In this document: piece after piece, positions 1-9,243 of the stretch | How positions within the stretch are numbered: the first letter of the stretch is position 1 | How the letters are laid out: every line of letters starts with the position of its first letter | NCBI GenBank assembly: GCA_040756905.1 | Contig: JBFLYD010000004.1 | Coordinates: 1-45,512, forward strand | Source of the DNA: Acidobacteriota bacterium | GTDB taxonomy: Bacteria; Acidobacteriota; Aminicenantia; JBFLYD01 | Direction of reading: 5' to 3' | DNA length: 45,512 bases | Translations under genes and position numbers: made by a program | The notes under the pieces: generated by a model | Databases searched by the model: none | What the model saw: only the letters and a program-made list of their open reading frames with translations | What the model was told of the DNA's origin: nothing

Positions 1-116
1 ATAAAGATATTAATTTCAGTGTATACATTTAAATTGATTGGTTTCCGTCTTTAACATATTGATATTGCTGGAAAAAAATTGTGTAGCCACACATTTGCAA
101 GGTTTTCTTAATAAAG

Positions 117-1508
117 TCACGCTAGGATTTTAGAATATAATTGATCTCCGATAAAAAGCATCACCCCTTCCCCTTTTGCTCTTTTTATCATTGTATCTGA
201 AAATCCTTTCTTACTAAAAAGACAAAAAAGCTCTTTTCTGTTTTTATCTCCCCATTTGACCTTTTTAGCCTTATTTTTCAGGTTCTCATAAATATCCAGC
301 CCTACTGGCTTTTTGCTCCATTTAACCTCTCCAAATAAAATTAAATTTAAATCTTTATTTATGCCAATTATGTCAATTTCTGTATATTTATTCCACCACT
401 TACCAATAGATGTAAAGTGGAAAGATTCACTATACCTCTGTATAGTTTCAATGGCGACTTTTTCGTAAACAAGTGAAAGGTGCTGAGGCACTCCTTCCCT
501 GATACTTTTAAGGACATTGTCTATCTTTCCCATCTCTAATTCAGCACGCCTTGGAAAGATAAATTTAAACCAGAATTGAAAGAATTCTTCTGTAATTCTA
601 TAGAGACCCTTTTTGCTCTTAAGGGGTCTTTCTTCAGTAACAGGAATTTCCCTTTCTACAATCTTGAGGTCAGAGAGAACCCCAAGATATTTGTTTGCCA
701 CTGGTTGGGGGATTCCTGTGGCATTCACTATTTCTGAAAGCTTTCTTTTTCCTTGGGCAATAGCCTGAAGAAGGGCAAAATAATATCTTGGTTCCCTCAG
801 TTCCTCTCTCAGGATAAACTCAACTTCATCATAGAGCATCTGCCCCTTTTTCAAGACATGGTCTTTGAGATTTCCGATGGAATCCTTCTTATTTGAAAAT
901 TGAAGCCAGTAAGCAGGAATCCCACCCGCTATGGCAAAATGGAAAAGTCTATCTTCAAAGGTCTTCCCCCTCCTAAATCTGCTGACATTTTCGAAAGTCA
1001 TGGGGTCAATCTTCCACTGTCCTGTTCTCCTGCCATAAAGGGGCGACCTGTAGCCGAGGACCTCTGTCTCCATCATTGCGATACTTGAACCAAGAAGGAT
1101 AAGGTATATACTACTTTTAGACCAGTATTCATCCCACGCCTTCTGAAACAGACTCGGAATTGCAGGATTGGACTGTATTAAATAGGGGAATTCGTCTACT
1201 ACCAGCACAAATCTCAGGCTTTTTTCTTTGATGTATCTAAAGCATTCTTCCCATTCAGCAAATCCCCTTGTCAAAAGGAGAGGTTCATTAAAGAATTGCC
1301 CGATAGCAATAGAGAATCTTCTTAACTGTTCAGTCTCATTGGTGCTTTCTGAGAGGAAATACACATGGGGCTTATTCTTTACAAACTGTCTTACAAGTTC
1401 AGTCTTGCCGACCCTGCGTTTTCCCCATAGGATTATAAGCTGGGCCTTCTGCTCTTTCCACTTTTCTTCGAGAAATGCTAATTCCTTCTCCCTGTTGATA
1501 AATTCCAC
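117..1508 (-). CDS. Archaeal-type AAA+ ATPase with C-terminal DUF234 nuclease-like domain
   Basis: A 463-residue protein of the ATPase_2/DUF234 family. The N-terminal P-loop domain shows a Walker A at residues 29-36 (GKRRVGKT) and a Walker B ending in D105-E106 (LVVDE). A winged-helix-like middle part follows. The C-terminal DUF234 region has a PD-(D/E)xK-like pattern: D379 in EIDIIG, then E394 and K396 in GEVKW. Family members are common in archaea and some anaerobic bacteria, and their role is poorly defined; a link to mobile elements or DNA processing is inference. The start is GTG, supported by the perfect Shine-Dalgarno AAGGAGG at 1516-1522 about seven bases upstream. The gene stands alone, facing away from the left edge, with its own promoter. 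The P-loop and nuclease residues look intact. Confidence 0.85.
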   Translation of the reverse strand: MEFINREKELAFLEEKWKEQKAQLIILWGKRRVGKTELVRQFVKNKPHVYFLSESTNETEQLRRFSIAIGQFFNEPLLLTRGFAEWEECFRYIKEKSLRFVLVVDEFPYLIQSNPAIPSLFQKAWDEYWSKSSIYLILLGSSIAMMETEVLGYRSPLYGRRTGQWKIDPMTFENVSRFRRGKTFEDRLFHFAIAGGIPAYWLQFSNKKDSIGNLKDHVLKKGQMLYDEVEFILREELREPRYYFALLQAIAQGKRKLSEIVNATGIPQPVANKYLGVLSDLKIVEREIPVTEERPLKSKKGLYRITEEFFQFWFKFIFPRRAELEMGKIDNVLKSIREGVPQHLSLVYEKVAIETIQRYSESFHFTSIGKWWNKYTEIDIIGINKDLNLILFGEVKWSKKPVGLDIYENLKNKAKKVKWGDKNRKELFCLFSKKGFSDTMIKRAKGEGVMLFIGDQLYSKILA

Positions 1509-1539
1509 ATCAAAACCTCCTTAAAATATACTTTAGAGT

Positions 1540-1568
1540 ATTATACTCAAGAGTATATAAAAAAGCAA
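1540..1568 (-). promoter_or_regulatory. Sigma70-type promoter of the DUF234 ATPase gene, overlapped by an inverted repeat
   Basis: On the minus strand TTGCTT (1563-1568) is followed after 17 bases by a consensus TATAAT (1540-1545). It lies about 30 bases upstream of the GTG start. The -10 box sits inside the inverted repeat GAGTA-TTA-TACTC (1536-1548), and a further GAGTATA follows. An operator for a repressor is possible but inferred. Confidence 0.6.
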
Positions 1569-1598
1569 ATGGGCGAATTGCCTCATCTTAAACAGAAG

Positions 1599-1701
1599 GC
1601 TCGCCGCAATCCCGTCCCTTCAGGGGCAGGTAAGGCGAGCAATATTAATGATAAAATATCTTGTCGTCGAAGAATCCCCGCCATTTATGGCGGAGTTCTT
1701 C
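1599..1701. repeat. Two GC-rich imperfect palindromes in the spacer after the heme operon
   Basis: The spacer 1511-1867 holds no gene I can support. It contains two hairpin-forming units: 1599-1640, with arms GCTCGCC and GGCGAGC around a CCCGTCCCTTCAGGGGCAGG core, and 1669-1701, where GAAGAA...CCCCGCCA pairs with TGGCGG...TTCTTC. They lie downstream of the last heme gene, so they could end its transcript, but neither is followed by a T run. They are more GC-rich than their surroundings, as expected of REP-type or MITE-derived sequence. Confidence 0.55.
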
Positions 1702-1744
1702 AATCTAACCAAAAAATGGATATACTAATGATAATAAATAAATT

Positions 1745-1832
1745 TATGTAGGGCAGAGCTTTAGCCCTGCAAATTAACCCTGAATCAAGTTCAGGGCTAA
1801 AGGCTTGCCCTACAAATTAATTATTGCTTTTT
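1745..1832. repeat. MITE-like core repeat, copy lacking the outer inverted repeats
   Basis: Contains TGTAGGGCAGAGCTTTAGCC and, inverted, GGCTTGCCCTACAAATTAAT, around a centre with TTCAGGG. The same core occurs at 5326-5433, 17895-17937, 28249-28402 and 33055-33240. The outer TIR (CTAATACAAACG) seen in the complete copies is missing here. Confidence 0.6.
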
Positions 1833-1867
1833 CAGAGCTCTATACACAAAATATTTTACGCTACCAC

Positions 1868-2905
1868 TTAAAAAATGGAACCTTCCATTAATTTTTTATC
1901 CCATTCGTAGAATTCATTGCTAAAATAGACGACTCTTTTCTTTTTAAATTCCTTTAAACTGGATAGAATTTCGTAATCTTTTATTCCTGTTTTTTCAGAG
2001 ATTCTCTTAACAATTTCATAACAATCTTCTTCCTTTCTGCAGTGTATCATTGTAAATAGAGAATAGGGCCAGTTCGGGTAGGTGGGTCTCTGATAACAGT
2101 GGCTCACTGCATTGAATGAAGCCATTATTTTTCCACATTTATCGATGTATTTTTCATCAACAACCCAGACAACCATGGCGTTAAATTTAAACCCTAAATT
2201 TCTGTGATATAGCACAGCTGACATTCTTCTCATGATTTTTTTATCAATCAGAGATTTTGCGATTTTTATTAAATTATTTTGGGATATATCAATTCTTTCT
2301 GATAACTCTTTAAAGGGTTCTGGTTCTAAAGGAAGGTCATTTTGCAATTCCTTGATACAGGATATCTCAAGAGATGAAAGTTTGGGGATATAATCCCTGG
2401 GTTTAAATTCATTTCTACGTTCATTTTGCACTGTAATAGATTCAGTTCCACTGGCATCAAGGTTTACCCCAATTTTAAAAACTTTAATCGCAGGAAGGAT
2501 AAGATAGTTTTTTGCTTTTGAAAGAAGATAAATTTTTTCTACAGTTTTTTCTAAATTTAGCTCAGAGGGTAATGCTAAAGTAAACCATAGATTGAACCTA
2601 TGATTTCTTAGATAATTATGACTTACCCCAGGATGAGAATTTATAATTTTTGCTGCCTTTTCTAAATTTTTTTCTGCAACTTCAAAAGCTACCAGGATAC
2701 TGCTATATCCAAGACTCTGGGCGTTAAATATCCCCCTGATTTCTCTTATTATTTTTTCTTTTTTAAGATTGTTTATTCTTTCAATCACTTCATTTTCTCC
2801 GATTTCCAATAAATCTCCGATCTTTTTGAAAGGTCTTTTTTGCAATGGAATCTGTCTCTGAATTAAATTTAATAATTCTTTATCTTTATCGTCGATATTA
2901 TTCAT
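1868..2905 (-). CDS. ahbAB: Siroheme decarboxylase, AhbA-AhbB fusion (Lrp/AsnC-like)
   Basis: A 345-residue protein made of two homologous Lrp/AsnC-like halves, roughly 1-150 and 175-330, each with an N-terminal winged helix and a C-terminal ligand domain. In this family AhbA and AhbB form the heterodimer that decarboxylates the C12 and C18 acetates of siroheme to 12,18-didecarboxysiroheme. The halves carry the family signatures GVSHNYLRNHRFNLW (residues 93-107) and AVSHCYQRPTYPNWPYSLF (266-284), whose histidines are at or near the heme-substrate site. Most anaerobes encode the two subunits separately; fusions resemble denitrifier NirDL. It is the last gene of the heme operon, seven bases after hemL. 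An ordinary Lrp regulator is unlikely because of the tandem fusion and the ahbC/ahbD neighbours. Confidence 0.88.
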   Translation of the reverse strand: MNNIDDKDKELLNLIQRQIPLQKRPFKKIGDLLEIGENEVIERINNLKKEKIIREIRGIFNAQSLGYSSILVAFEVAEKNLEKAAKIINSHPGVSHNYLRNHRFNLWFTLALPSELNLEKTVEKIYLLSKAKNYLILPAIKVFKIGVNLDASGTESITVQNERRNEFKPRDYIPKLSSLEISCIKELQNDLPLEPEPFKELSERIDISQNNLIKIAKSLIDKKIMRRMSAVLYHRNLGFKFNAMVVWVVDEKYIDKCGKIMASFNAVSHCYQRPTYPNWPYSLFTMIHCRKEEDCYEIVKRISEKTGIKDYEILSSLKEFKKKRVVYFSNEFYEWDKKLMEGSIF

Positions 2906-2912
2906 TGTTATC

Positions 2913-4199
2913 TCAGGAGAATATAGATTTCAATGACTCGTAGTTCGCTTTTATCGTGAGTTCTAAATCTTTTTCAGTATGGGCTGAGGATAAAAATATT
3001 GCTTCAAATTGTGATGAAGCTATGTAAATTCCTTTTTTTAGCATGTATCTGAAATAGATAGAAAACTTTTCTGTGTCAGATTTCTGGGCTGATTCAAAAT
3101 CATTTATCTTTTCTTTTGTAAAGTAAAGGCAGCTCATCGAATTAAATCTTATATAATTTAAAGGAGCCTTTAATTTTTTTATGTTTTCTTTTATTCCTTC
3201 CTCAAGAATTCTTGATTTAATCTCAAGTTTTTCGTAAAAATCTGGAGTATTTTTTATTAAATTAAGAGTCTCATAACCTGCTCTCATTGCGACTGGATTG
3301 CCGGATAAAGTGCCTGCCTGATAAACAGGTCCTTCAGGGGATATTAAACTCATTATTTCATTTTTCCCTCCATAAGCTCCAACAGGAAATCCCCCTCCTA
3401 TTATCTTCCCAAGTGTTGTCAGATCAGGGTTTACATTAAAAATTTTCTGGGCTCCTCCAAAATTTACTCTAAAACCAGTCATAACCTCATCAAAGATGAG
3501 CAATATTTTTTCATTTTCTGTTATTTCTCTCAGCTGATTCAGAAAATTATCCTCAGGAATGACGCATCCCATGTTTCCTGCAACTGGCTCAATGATAATT
3601 GCTGCAATTTTTCCCTTGTTCTCATCCACAAGCTTCTTTACTGAGTTTATATCATTAAATTTTGCATTCAATGTATCTTTCGCTGAACTCCTGGTAATGC
3701 CTGGGCTTGAAGGTGTGCCAAAAGTTAAGGCTCCTGAACCAGCTTTAATCAGAAAGCTATCGCTATGGCCATGGTAACATCCTTCAAACTTTATAATTTT
3801 ATCTCTATTGGTATAAGCCCTTGCCACTCTTATGGCACTCATGGTCGCCTCAGTTCCTGAATTTACCATTCTTATTTTTTTAATTGAAGGAATTGCTTCA
3901 ATTATCAATTCAGCAAGTTTTATCTCATGTACATTTGGAGCTCCGAAGCTTATTCCTTTTTCTACAGATTCTTTTATAGCTTTTACTATCTGTGGGTGTG
4001 AGTGACCGAGAATCAGAGGTCCCCATGAAAGAATATAATCAATGTATTCCTTCCCCTCTGAATCCCATATTCTTGAGCCCAATCCTTTCTCGATAAATAC
4101 TGGAGTTTTCCTAACATTTTTAAATGCTCTAACAGGAGAATTTACTCCTCCCGGCATCAGTTTCTTCGCTTTTTCATATAGTTTCTTATTAGTTTTCAT
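2913..4199 (-). CDS. hemL: Glutamate-1-semialdehyde 2,1-aminomutase
   Basis: A 428-residue class III PLP aminotransferase-fold enzyme of normal length. It converts glutamate-1-semialdehyde to 5-aminolevulinate, the second step of the C5 pathway after HemA. The N-terminal MPGGVNSPVRAF signature is present, as are NSGTEATMSA (113-122), FDEVMTGFR (236-244) and the PLP-binding lysine K265 in TTLGKIIGGG. It starts with ATG, seven bases after the end of ahbD, inside the minus-strand heme operon. Nothing looks degenerate. Confidence 0.96.
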   Translation of the reverse strand: MKTNKKLYEKAKKLMPGGVNSPVRAFKNVRKTPVFIEKGLGSRIWDSEGKEYIDYILSWGPLILGHSHPQIVKAIKESVEKGISFGAPNVHEIKLAELIIEAIPSIKKIRMVNSGTEATMSAIRVARAYTNRDKIIKFEGCYHGHSDSFLIKAGSGALTFGTPSSPGITRSSAKDTLNAKFNDINSVKKLVDENKGKIAAIIIEPVAGNMGCVIPEDNFLNQLREITENEKILLIFDEVMTGFRVNFGGAQKIFNVNPDLTTLGKIIGGGFPVGAYGGKNEIMSLISPEGPVYQAGTLSGNPVAMRAGYETLNLIKNTPDFYEKLEIKSRILEEGIKENIKKLKAPLNYIRFNSMSCLYFTKEKINDFESAQKSDTEKFSIYFRYMLKKGIYIASSQFEAIFLSSAHTEKDLELTIKANYESLKSIFS

Positions 4200-4206
4200 T
4201 TTCTGC

Positions 4207-5274
4207 TCATATTATTTTCTTAATTTTTGGCTGATAAATGCAAAAGGGTTCTTCATCTAAGTAATTTCCAGAAATAGCATAAGCTCTTGCTCTGCATCCA
4301 CTGCATATTTTTCTATATTCACAGTATCCACATCTTCCATTGTACCCATCAATGTATCTTATCTCCTGAAAAAGAGACGATTCATCCCATATTTTTTTAA
4401 AATCCAAATTTTCTTTTCTTAAATCTCCTGCTTCAACATCGAGGAAACCGCAAATTTGAACTTTCCCGGTATGGGAAATAAAAGCAAAGCTTTGTCCTCC
4501 CATACATCCTTTCGTCATGGCATCAAGCCCATGAGTCTGAACGTTAACAGGTCTTCCTTTTGCTCTTTCTCTTTCTCTGAGGATTCTATAATAGTGAGGT
4601 GCGCATGTCGGTTTAAAATTAATCGGATTTTCTTCTCTTTTTTCATATACCCAATTGAGTATCCTTTCATATTCTTGGGGAGACAATTCCAGGTGAGCCA
4701 TGTTTTTTCCCCTTCCAGTTGGAACAAGCAAAAATGGATGGAAAGATATCGCTCCAAGTTTTACAGCTAAATTGAGAATTTGAGGAAGTTCCTGATAGTT
4801 TAACTTGCTCACTGTTGTATTTATTTGAAATTCTATTCCTTCCTTTCTTGCGATTTCTGCAGCTTTAATAACATCTCTAAAAGCGCCTTTGACCTGTCTT
4901 AAGCCATCGTGAGTCTCTTCATCCGCTCCATCTATACTAAGACTTATTCTTTTAATCCCTGATTGTTTCATTTTTTCAATTGAGCTTTCTGAAACGAGAA
5001 TCCCGCATGGAGCCATTACCATTTTTAGGCCTGATTGAGTGCCATAGGAGGCGATTTCAAAAATGTCGTTTCTCATCATCGGCTCTCCGCCAGTCAAGAT
5101 TATTATTGGCTTTGCGAAAGATGAAATATTTTCAAGAATTTTAAAGCATTCTTCAGTGGTTAATTCATCTTGAAAAAAATCTGCCGAGGCTCCAGCTCTG
5201 CAGTGTTTACATTTTAGATTGCAAGTCCTGGTGACCTCAAAAGCTATCAGTTTTGGAATAAATTTTTGTTCCAT
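4207..5274 (-). CDS. ahbD: AhbD, radical SAM heme synthase (Fe-coproporphyrin III decarboxylase)
   Basis: A 355-residue radical SAM protein when started at the ATG at 5272-5274. The SAM cluster motif is C18-x3-C22-x2-C25 in [15 protein letters not shown]-terminal auxiliary cluster region contains KGCMGGQSFAFISHTGK, QICGF and CGYCEYRKICSGC, as in AhbD. The enzyme oxidatively decarboxylates the two propionates of iron-coproporphyrin III, giving heme b in the final step. The frame stays open upstream to a TTG at 5316, but that stretch is not family-like and approaches the repeat at 5326-5433, so I prefer the internal ATG; its ribosome site is weak. Distinguished from AhbC, also present, by the CRA motif and the C-terminal cysteine pattern. 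Confidence 0.9.
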   Translation of the reverse strand: MEQKFIPKLIAFEVTRTCNLKCKHCRAGASADFFQDELTTEECFKILENISSFAKPIIILTGGEPMMRNDIFEIASYGTQSGLKMVMAPCGILVSESSIEKMKQSGIKRISLSIDGADEETHDGLRQVKGAFRDVIKAAEIARKEGIEFQINTTVSKLNYQELPQILNLAVKLGAISFHPFLLVPTGRGKNMAHLELSPQEYERILNWVYEKREENPINFKPTCAPHYYRILRERERAKGRPVNVQTHGLDAMTKGCMGGQSFAFISHTGKVQICGFLDVEAGDLRKENLDFKKIWDESSLFQEIRYIDGYNGRCGYCEYRKICSGCRARAYAISGNYLDEEPFCIYQPKIKKII

Positions 5275-5325
5275 AATTCCATTTGATTCAAAAATGGCCC
5301 GAAATATTAAAGTCAAATCTCAACA

Positions 5326-5433
5326 CTAATACAAACGAATTAAATAAATTGACATGTAGGGCATGGCTTTAGCCTTGCATTAAGCAACCCTGAAGGGTTG
5401 CCCTACAAATTATTTATTGCTTTTGTATTAATA
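5326..5433. repeat. MITE-like element filling the hemB-ahbD spacer
   Basis: An approximately 108-bp element with imperfect terminal inverted repeats of about 35 bp. The left end starts CTAATACAAACGAATTAAAT and the right end closes with TTGCTTTTGTATTAAT. The inner part reads GTAGGGCATGGCTTTAGCC...GGGTTGCCCTAC. It encodes no transposase. It occupies nearly the entire gap between hemB and ahbD, so the operon transcript would carry a long hairpin here. Confidence 0.7.
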
Positions 5434-5440
5434 ATAAACA

Positions 5441-6463
5441 TTAGTCTTGACCCAAGAAAGCATTGGTGTCAGGCCTGACACCCCTTTTTCCACTTTTCAA
5501 CTTTCTTGCCATGTCTTTTGCAAAATAAGTAAGAATTAAATCTGCCCCTGCTCTTTTTATCGAGGTTAATATTTCATACACGATTTTTTCTTCATCTATC
5601 CATCCTAATTTAGAGGCAGCTTTTACCATCGAAAATTCTCCGCTTACGTTATATGCAGCAATGGGCACAGAAAATCTATTTTTTGCCTGAGAGATTATGT
5701 CAAGATAGGATAGAGCTGGTTTTATCATTACAATGTCAGCTCCTTCTTCAATGTCTAACTCTATTTCTCTCAATGCTTCTCTTTGATTAGCAGGGTCCAT
5801 CTGATATGATTTTCTGTCTCCAAATTTTGGAGCAGATTCTGCTGCTTCTCTGAACGGGCCGTAAAAAGCAGAGGCAAATTTTGCAGAATATGCCATTATG
5901 GGGATATTTATTAATCCATTCGAATCAAGAGCTTCTCTTATAGCCTTAACTCTTCCGTCCATCATGTCTGATGGAGCAATTATATCAGCTCCAGCATTTG
6001 CATACACAACACTTGCTTTAGCAAGAAGTTTTAAGGTCTCATCATTTTTTACATATCCATTTTCGACAATCCCGCAATGACCATGACTTGTATATTCACA
6101 CATGCATACATCAGCGATCAGTATCAAGTCTGGTATTTCTTTTTTTATTGATTTTAGAGCCTGAGGAATTATTCCATTCTCATCGTAGGCTTCAGATCCT
6201 TTCTCATCTTTTCTCTCAGGAATTCCAAAAAGTATAACTGCTGGAATTCCAAGATTGAGGACTTCCTTGCATTCCTCAACCAGCATATCTACTGAAAATT
6301 GATAGTTTCCGGGCATTGATTTTATTTCATTTTTAATTTTTCTGTCGGGTCTTACAAAAAGGGGATAGATTAAATCGTTAATTGAAAGCTCTGTTTCTTT
6401 GACCATATTTCTTATAACTTCATTTTTTCTCAAACGTCTCATTCGATTCACAGGAAAGCTCAT
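5441..6463 (-). CDS. hemB: Porphobilinogen synthase (delta-aminolevulinate dehydratase), zinc type
   Basis: A 340-residue HemB that condenses two 5-aminolevulinate molecules to porphobilinogen. The two Schiff-base lysines are K195 ([17 protein letters not shown]) and K248 ([10 protein letters not shown]). The metal site carries C120, C122 and C130 ([13 protein letters not shown]), which marks the zinc-dependent class. Catalytic domains are complete. The last roughly 14 residues ([13 protein letters not shown]) run past the normal family end and are encoded by a REP-like palindrome at 5465-5482, so the C-terminus looks newly acquired. It follows ahbC by ten bases in the heme operon. Confidence 0.96.
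   Translation of the reverse strand: MSFPVNRMRRLRKNEVIRNMVKETELSINDLIYPLFVRPDRKIKNEIKSMPGNYQFSVDMLVEECKEVLNLGIPAVILFGIPERKDEKGSEAYDENGIIPQALKSIKKEIPDLILIADVCMCEYTSHGHCGIVENGYVKNDETLKLLAKASVVYANAGADIIAPSDMMDGRVKAIREALDSNGLINIPIMAYSAKFASAFYGPFREAAESAPKFGDRKSYQMDPANQREALREIELDIEEGADIVMIKPALSYLDIISQAKNRFSVPIAAYNVSGEFSMVKAASKLGWIDEEKIVYEILTSIKRAGADLILTYFAKDMARKLKSGKRGVRPDTNAFLGQD
5465..5482. repeat. Perfect 18-bp palindrome inside the 3' end of hemB
   Basis: GGTGTCAGGCCTGACACC is a perfect palindrome. The half GTCAAGCCTGACACC recurs at 39795-39809, and the related GACCTGACCCC occurs at 15201-15248 and 19525-19572. It is read through in frame as the HemB tail. Confidence 0.7.
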
Positions 6464-6473
6464 ATTTTCCTCC

Positions 6474-7658
6474 TTATTTAAGACCTATTTCTTCATCGGT
6501 AAGATAGCATGCAGGGTCTTTTTCCCATACATCTCCTGTTTTTGCTTCAGCTCTCACTCTGAAATTTCCATTGCAGATATTGATCCATCTGCATCTTAAG
6601 CATTTTCCTTTTAAATAGGGCTTTCTGTATTTCAATTTCGCTATAAGGGGATCAGACAAATCCTCCCATATCTGGCTGAATTTTTTTTCTCTAACATTTC
6701 CAAAGGAATAATGCCTCCAGAATTGGTCTGGGTGAACATTGCCGTCCCAGGAGATGCATCCAATTCCTATTCCAGTGCTATTTCCTCCGTTCATTTGAAG
6801 AAGCTTCAGAACATCGTTTGATCTCGGATTCTTTTCTTTTTTCATTCTAAGGTAAAGATAGACTCCGTCTGCATGATTATCAACAGTTAACACTTCTTTA
6901 GGGAAGCCTCTTTCATACATTTCTTTTGTTTTATCAATTATTAAATCTACTGTGGCCCTTGTTTCTCCATGAGAAAGGTCTTCATCGATAAGTTCTGAAC
7001 CTCTTCCTGAATAAACAAGGTGATAGAAACATATTCGTTGAATATTTTCTTCAACGATTAGATTAAAGATCTCGGGAATATCTTTTACATTTCTTTTATT
7101 GATTGTAAACCTCAGGCCTACTTTTAATCCCTGTTCCTGGCAATTTCTTATTCCTCCAATTGCTCTTTTAAAAGCCCCTTTAACACCTCTGAAGTTATCG
7201 TTTGTTTCCTCAATTCCATCAAGACTTATTCCCACATAAGACAATCCTATTTTTTTAAGGGACCTTGCAACATCTTTTGTGATGAGCGTTCCGTTGGTTG
7301 AAACAACCGTTCTGATTCCTAAATTTTTTGCATGAATTGCCAATTCGAAAAAATCCTTTCTTATCAATGGCTCTCCGCCTGAGAAAAGAAGAACAGGTAC
7401 TCCATAGGATGCAAGGTCTTCTATTAATTTTTTTGCTTCATGGGTAGTTAGCTCATCTTCATAAATTTTATTAGTTGATTGAGAATAGCAATGAACACAT
7501 TTAAGGTTGCAAGTTCGGGTCATATTCCAGACAACAACTGGTTTTTTGTCTTCAGAGAACTGAAGAAGGTTTGAGGGAAGGTTTTTTGATTTTCTTCCGT
7601 ATCTGAGTAAATCAGACGGTTCAACTGTTCCAAGGTATAGTTTAGATATTCCTATCAT
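6474..7658 (-). CDS. ahbC: AhbC, radical SAM 12,18-didecarboxysiroheme deacetylase
   Basis: A 394-residue radical SAM protein with the AhbC signature along its length: [20 protein letters not shown] at the N-terminus, C50-x3-C54-x2-C57 in [55 protein letters not shown] and [13 protein letters not shown]. The C-terminal cysteines ([23 protein letters not shown]) fit an auxiliary iron-sulfur cluster. AhbC removes the C2 and C7 acetate chains of 12,18-didecarboxysiroheme, giving iron-coproporphyrin III for AhbD. Its ATG overlaps the stop of cobA-hemD by four bases (7655-7658), implying translational coupling. Confidence 0.93.
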   Translation of the reverse strand: MIGISKLYLGTVEPSDLLRYGRKSKNLPSNLLQFSEDKKPVVVWNMTRTCNLKCVHCYSQSTNKIYEDELTTHEAKKLIEDLASYGVPVLLFSGGEPLIRKDFFELAIHAKNLGIRTVVSTNGTLITKDVARSLKKIGLSYVGISLDGIEETNDNFRGVKGAFKRAIGGIRNCQEQGLKVGLRFTINKRNVKDIPEIFNLIVEENIQRICFYHLVYSGRGSELIDEDLSHGETRATVDLIIDKTKEMYERGFPKEVLTVDNHADGVYLYLRMKKEKNPRSNDVLKLLQMNGGNSTGIGIGCISWDGNVHPDQFWRHYSFGNVREKKFSQIWEDLSDPLIAKLKYRKPYLKGKCLRCRWINICNGNFRVRAEAKTGDVWEKDPACYLTDEEIGLK

Positions 7659-9166
7659 TTGTTTTCCTTTTTGTAATAATTTAAAATTGACTCCACCAGT
7701 CCGGGAATTATATGAATTTTTGCTTCAACATCAGGCGTATAGCCTAATTCTTTAAGAGTATGGGAGGTAACAGGACCGATGCTTGCTATTTTAGCTCCAT
7801 CAATTTTCAGCTTTAGACTAAAGAAATTTTTTACAGTTGAAGAACTTGTAAATGTTATAAAATCTATTTTTTCTTTATTAATGTATTCTCTAACTTCTTC
7901 AGGTATATTTAATTCTCTCTCTGTTCTGTAGGCTACAATTGATTCAACTTCTGCTCCCTCTTTTTTAAGTTCATTTTCGATTAAATCTCTTGCTATATCT
8001 GCTCTGGGAAGAAGAATTTTTTTCCCGATAATTTTTTCCTTCTTTTTAAATTCCTTCAGGAATATTTCACTTGTAAATTCAGAAGGGTAGAAATCAACTT
8101 TGAGATTGAAACTTTCAATAAATTCTTTTGTAGCAGTGCCAATGGCTGCTATCTTTATTCCGTAAAGTTCCCTTAAGTCTTTTTTTATTTTTAGAAATCG
8201 TTCGATAAAGAATTTAAAACTATTTATACTTGTAAAAACAATCCAGTTAAAAGTTTTTATTCTCTTCATTGCATTATCTAAAGGCTTTAAATTGCGGGGT
8301 GGCAAAATTTTAATCGTAGGAATTTCTATCGTTTCAGCTCCCAGATCCTCCAGCAGTTCAGCTAATTTACTTGTCTGCTCACGGCTTCTTGTAATGATTA
8401 TTTTTTTTCCAAAAAGAAGTTTTGATTCATACCAGTTTAATTTTTCTCTCAGTTTAACTATTTCTCCAATAACGATTATCGCAGGAGGTTCAAAATTGTT
8501 TTTCTTTGCTAATTTAACGATATTTTTTAAATTTCCCATAATTGTTTTTTGAGAGGGAAGTGTTCCAAGTCTTATTATAGCCACAGGTGTTTCTGGCGAT
8601 TTTCCATATCTTAAGAGATTTTGAACAATTTTTTCTATATTCTTCATCCCCATGTAAAATATTAGAGTTTCGTAAGCGGAGGAAATCTTTTCCCAGTTTA
8701 GTCTGCTTCCTTTTTTTGAAGAATCCTCATGTCCAGTGATCAATCCAATTGTTGTATTAAAAACTCTGTGGCTTACGGGAATCCCTGCATAGGCAGGAAC
8801 AGCCACTGCTGCTGTTATACCCGGAACTACTTCAAATGGAATCCCTTTTTCAGCTAAATACAATGCTTCCTCTCCTCCTCTTCCGAACACAAATGGATCT
8901 CCTCCTTTTAATCTAACAACTATCTCCTTTTCTTTTGATTTTTCTTCCATTAATTTATTTATTGATTCCTGAGGAAGGGTGTGTTCTCCTGAGCTTTTTC
9001 CCACGTAAATTAGCTCTGCATTTTCTTTTACTTCTTTTAAAAGTTTTTTATTTATAAGGTTGTCATAAATAACAACATCAGCTTTTTTTAAAAACCTGAG
9101 ACCTTTTACAGATATCAGTTCCGGGTCTCCAGGCCCTGCTCCTATCAAATACACCTTTCCTTTCAT
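7655..9166 (-). CDS. cobA-hemD: Fused uroporphyrinogen-III C-methyltransferase / uroporphyrinogen-III synthase (CobA-HemD)
   Basis: A fusion of about 503 residues. The N-terminal SUMT domain (roughly 1-245) has KVYLIGAGPGDPELISVKG and the SAM-site VRLKGGDPFVFGRGGEE, and turns uroporphyrinogen III into precorrin-2. The C-terminal domain (roughly 255-500) is a HemD-type synthase with IIITRSREQTSKL near its start and FTSSSTVKNFF near its end; it closes hydroxymethylbilane to uroporphyrinogen III. I place the start at the ATG at 9164-9166, where the family normally begins. A GTG at 9241 would add 25 residues and almost abut hemC; neither start has a clear ribosome site. The fusion channels substrate toward siroheme, fitting the Ahb pathway. 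Confidence 0.93.
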   Translation of the reverse strand: MKGKVYLIGAGPGDPELISVKGLRFLKKADVVIYDNLINKKLLKEVKENAELIYVGKSSGEHTLPQESINKLMEEKSKEKEIVVRLKGGDPFVFGRGGEEALYLAEKGIPFEVVPGITAAVAVPAYAGIPVSHRVFNTTIGLITGHEDSSKKGSRLNWEKISSAYETLIFYMGMKNIEKIVQNLLRYGKSPETPVAIIRLGTLPSQKTIMGNLKNIVKLAKKNNFEPPAIIVIGEIVKLREKLNWYESKLLFGKKIIITRSREQTSKLAELLEDLGAETIEIPTIKILPPRNLKPLDNAMKRIKTFNWIVFTSINSFKFFIERFLKIKKDLRELYGIKIAAIGTATKEFIESFNLKVDFYPSEFTSEIFLKEFKKKEKIIGKKILLPRADIARDLIENELKKEGAEVESIVAYRTERELNIPEEVREYINKEKIDFITFTSSSTVKNFFSLKLKIDGAKIASIGPVTSHTLKELGYTPDVEAKIHIIPGLVESILNYYKKENK

Positions 9167-9243
9167 ATTAGTTCTAAAATAAATTTTTGTTAATAAGTAA
9201 AGTTTTGAGGTAAGATAATCTGATAAAAATTTTCTGAGCACCC

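Noticed and set aside
1599-1832. CRISPR-like array in the spacer after the heme operon
   Set aside because: The units are palindromes of different sequence and spacing, not direct repeats with spacers. No cas genes are present.
1868-2905. Lrp/AsnC transcription factor
   Set aside because: Two fused halves with the siroheme decarboxylase signatures, and the position next to hemL, ahbC and ahbD, indicate AhbA-AhbB.
4515-4757. 80-residue minus-strand open frame inside ahbD
   Set aside because: It lies wholly within a conserved radical SAM gene in another frame and has no family features.
5275-5316. N-terminal extension of AhbD from a TTG at 5316
   Set aside because: The 14 extra residues are not family-like, and TTG has no ribosome site. 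The ATG at 5274 gives the usual AhbD start.
9167-9241. 25-residue N-terminal extension of CobA-HemD from a GTG
   Set aside because: SUMT proteins normally start at KVYLIGAGPG. No ribosome site supports the GTG, although it cannot be fully excluded.
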